From Pseudanabaena minima (GTDB taxonomy: Bacteria > Cyanobacteriota > Cyanobacteriia > Pseudanabaenales > Pseudanabaenaceae), in contig NZ_CP159508.1 of the NCBI RefSeq assembly GCF_051131155.1, positions 3,100,001 through 3,164,000 of the forward strand: DNA of 64,000 bases. The letters run 5' to 3'. The stretch's first letter is position 1. The number at the start of each line of letters is the position of its first letter. Below, piece after piece: positions 63,863 to 64,000 of the stretch. The notes below the pieces were generated by a model. The model had not been told where the DNA came from, searched no databases, and worked only from the letters and a program-made list of their open reading frames with translations. Both the position numbers and the translations under genes were made by a program.

Positions 63863-64000
63863 GTAACTGATGTTAGTTACGTGGAACTCAGATAATGAAC
63901 CTCTTGCTGCTAGCATAACAAGGCAACCACGGGGGGATTGCCCCTACCTGTAAATTTTAGATCTTGTAGGGGCTGCGCCCCCGTGCCAGCCCTAGACTTA

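Noticed and set aside
1..64000. tRNA, rRNA or riboswitch
   Set aside because: No cloverleaf, rRNA-like or recognisable riboswitch sequence was noticed on reading; a covariance-model scan would be needed to exclude one.

Overview
The window comes from a cyanobacterium. It carries the photosystem II cytochrome b559 operon psbE-psbF-psbL-psbJ, an ATP synthase operon with both b and b' subunits, petH (ferredoxin-NADP reductase), a pheophorbide-oxygenase-like Rieske protein, and very many copies of the cyanobacterial palindrome HIP1 (GCGATCGC). The overall style (moderate to low GC, many IS elements and toxin-antitoxin modules, long intergenic hairpins) fits a filamentous Pseudanabaena-like organism, but the genus is a guess.

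Layout. 0.1-13.2 kb is an accessory, IS-battered region. It holds a secreted-protein gene split by an IS66-family element, hicBA, a large NB-ARC/TPR (STAND) ATPase gene split by two different IS66-family elements, an antitoxin/RelE pair whose toxin is split by an IS4/IS701-like element, an MNT-HEPN pair and an Hsp70-like gene. 13.2-17.3 kb has a possible outer-membrane protein, a hairpin- and MITE-rich gap, a secreted S8 protease and a small secreted protein. 17.3-22.4 kb is atpI-B-E-G-F-H-A, without atpC after atpA. 22.5-28.1 kb is a second accessory island: an adenine methylase plus HNH nuclease pair, a HAD hydrolase, a membrane protein, ParDE-like and Phd/RelE-like modules, and a small protein/retropepsin pair. 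Its later modules are separated by phased HIP1 arrays. 28.2-36.7 kb carries FAD oxidase, Rieske oxygenase, GST, psbEFLJ, Uma2, an Eis-like acetyltransferase, Fur-like, GGDEF and DJ-1-like genes. 36.8-39.9 kb is a CHASE2 nucleotide cyclase gene split by an IS630 element. 40-46.5 kb has DUF928, an Rpn-like nuclease, VapBC and a giant TPR-CHAT protein. 46.5-64 kb is mostly core: rppH, ilvB, petH, a GT39-like transferase, a histidine kinase with a pentapeptide protein, an EamA transporter, a DUF1537 kinase and PhoH/PIN.

The main result is that all five IS copies lie inside reading frames. Four have recognisable target duplications (8, 8, 4 and an imperfect 8 bp), and removing IS plus one duplication restores each frame exactly: 165 aa secreted protein, 879 aa STAND ATPase hit twice, 89 aa RelE toxin. 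The fifth (IS630, TA target) leaves the cyclase one base out of frame. Other unusual structure includes HIP1 arrays with alternating 31/28-bp spacing, a 42-nt perfect palindrome centred on HIP1 that contains a stop codon, a MITE-like element with a relic 41 kb away, an inverted dispersed repeat pair at 59.5 and 63.8 kb, and a large family of gene-end hairpins with a GC-N3-GC apex. No rRNA, tRNA or CRISPR array was recognised.
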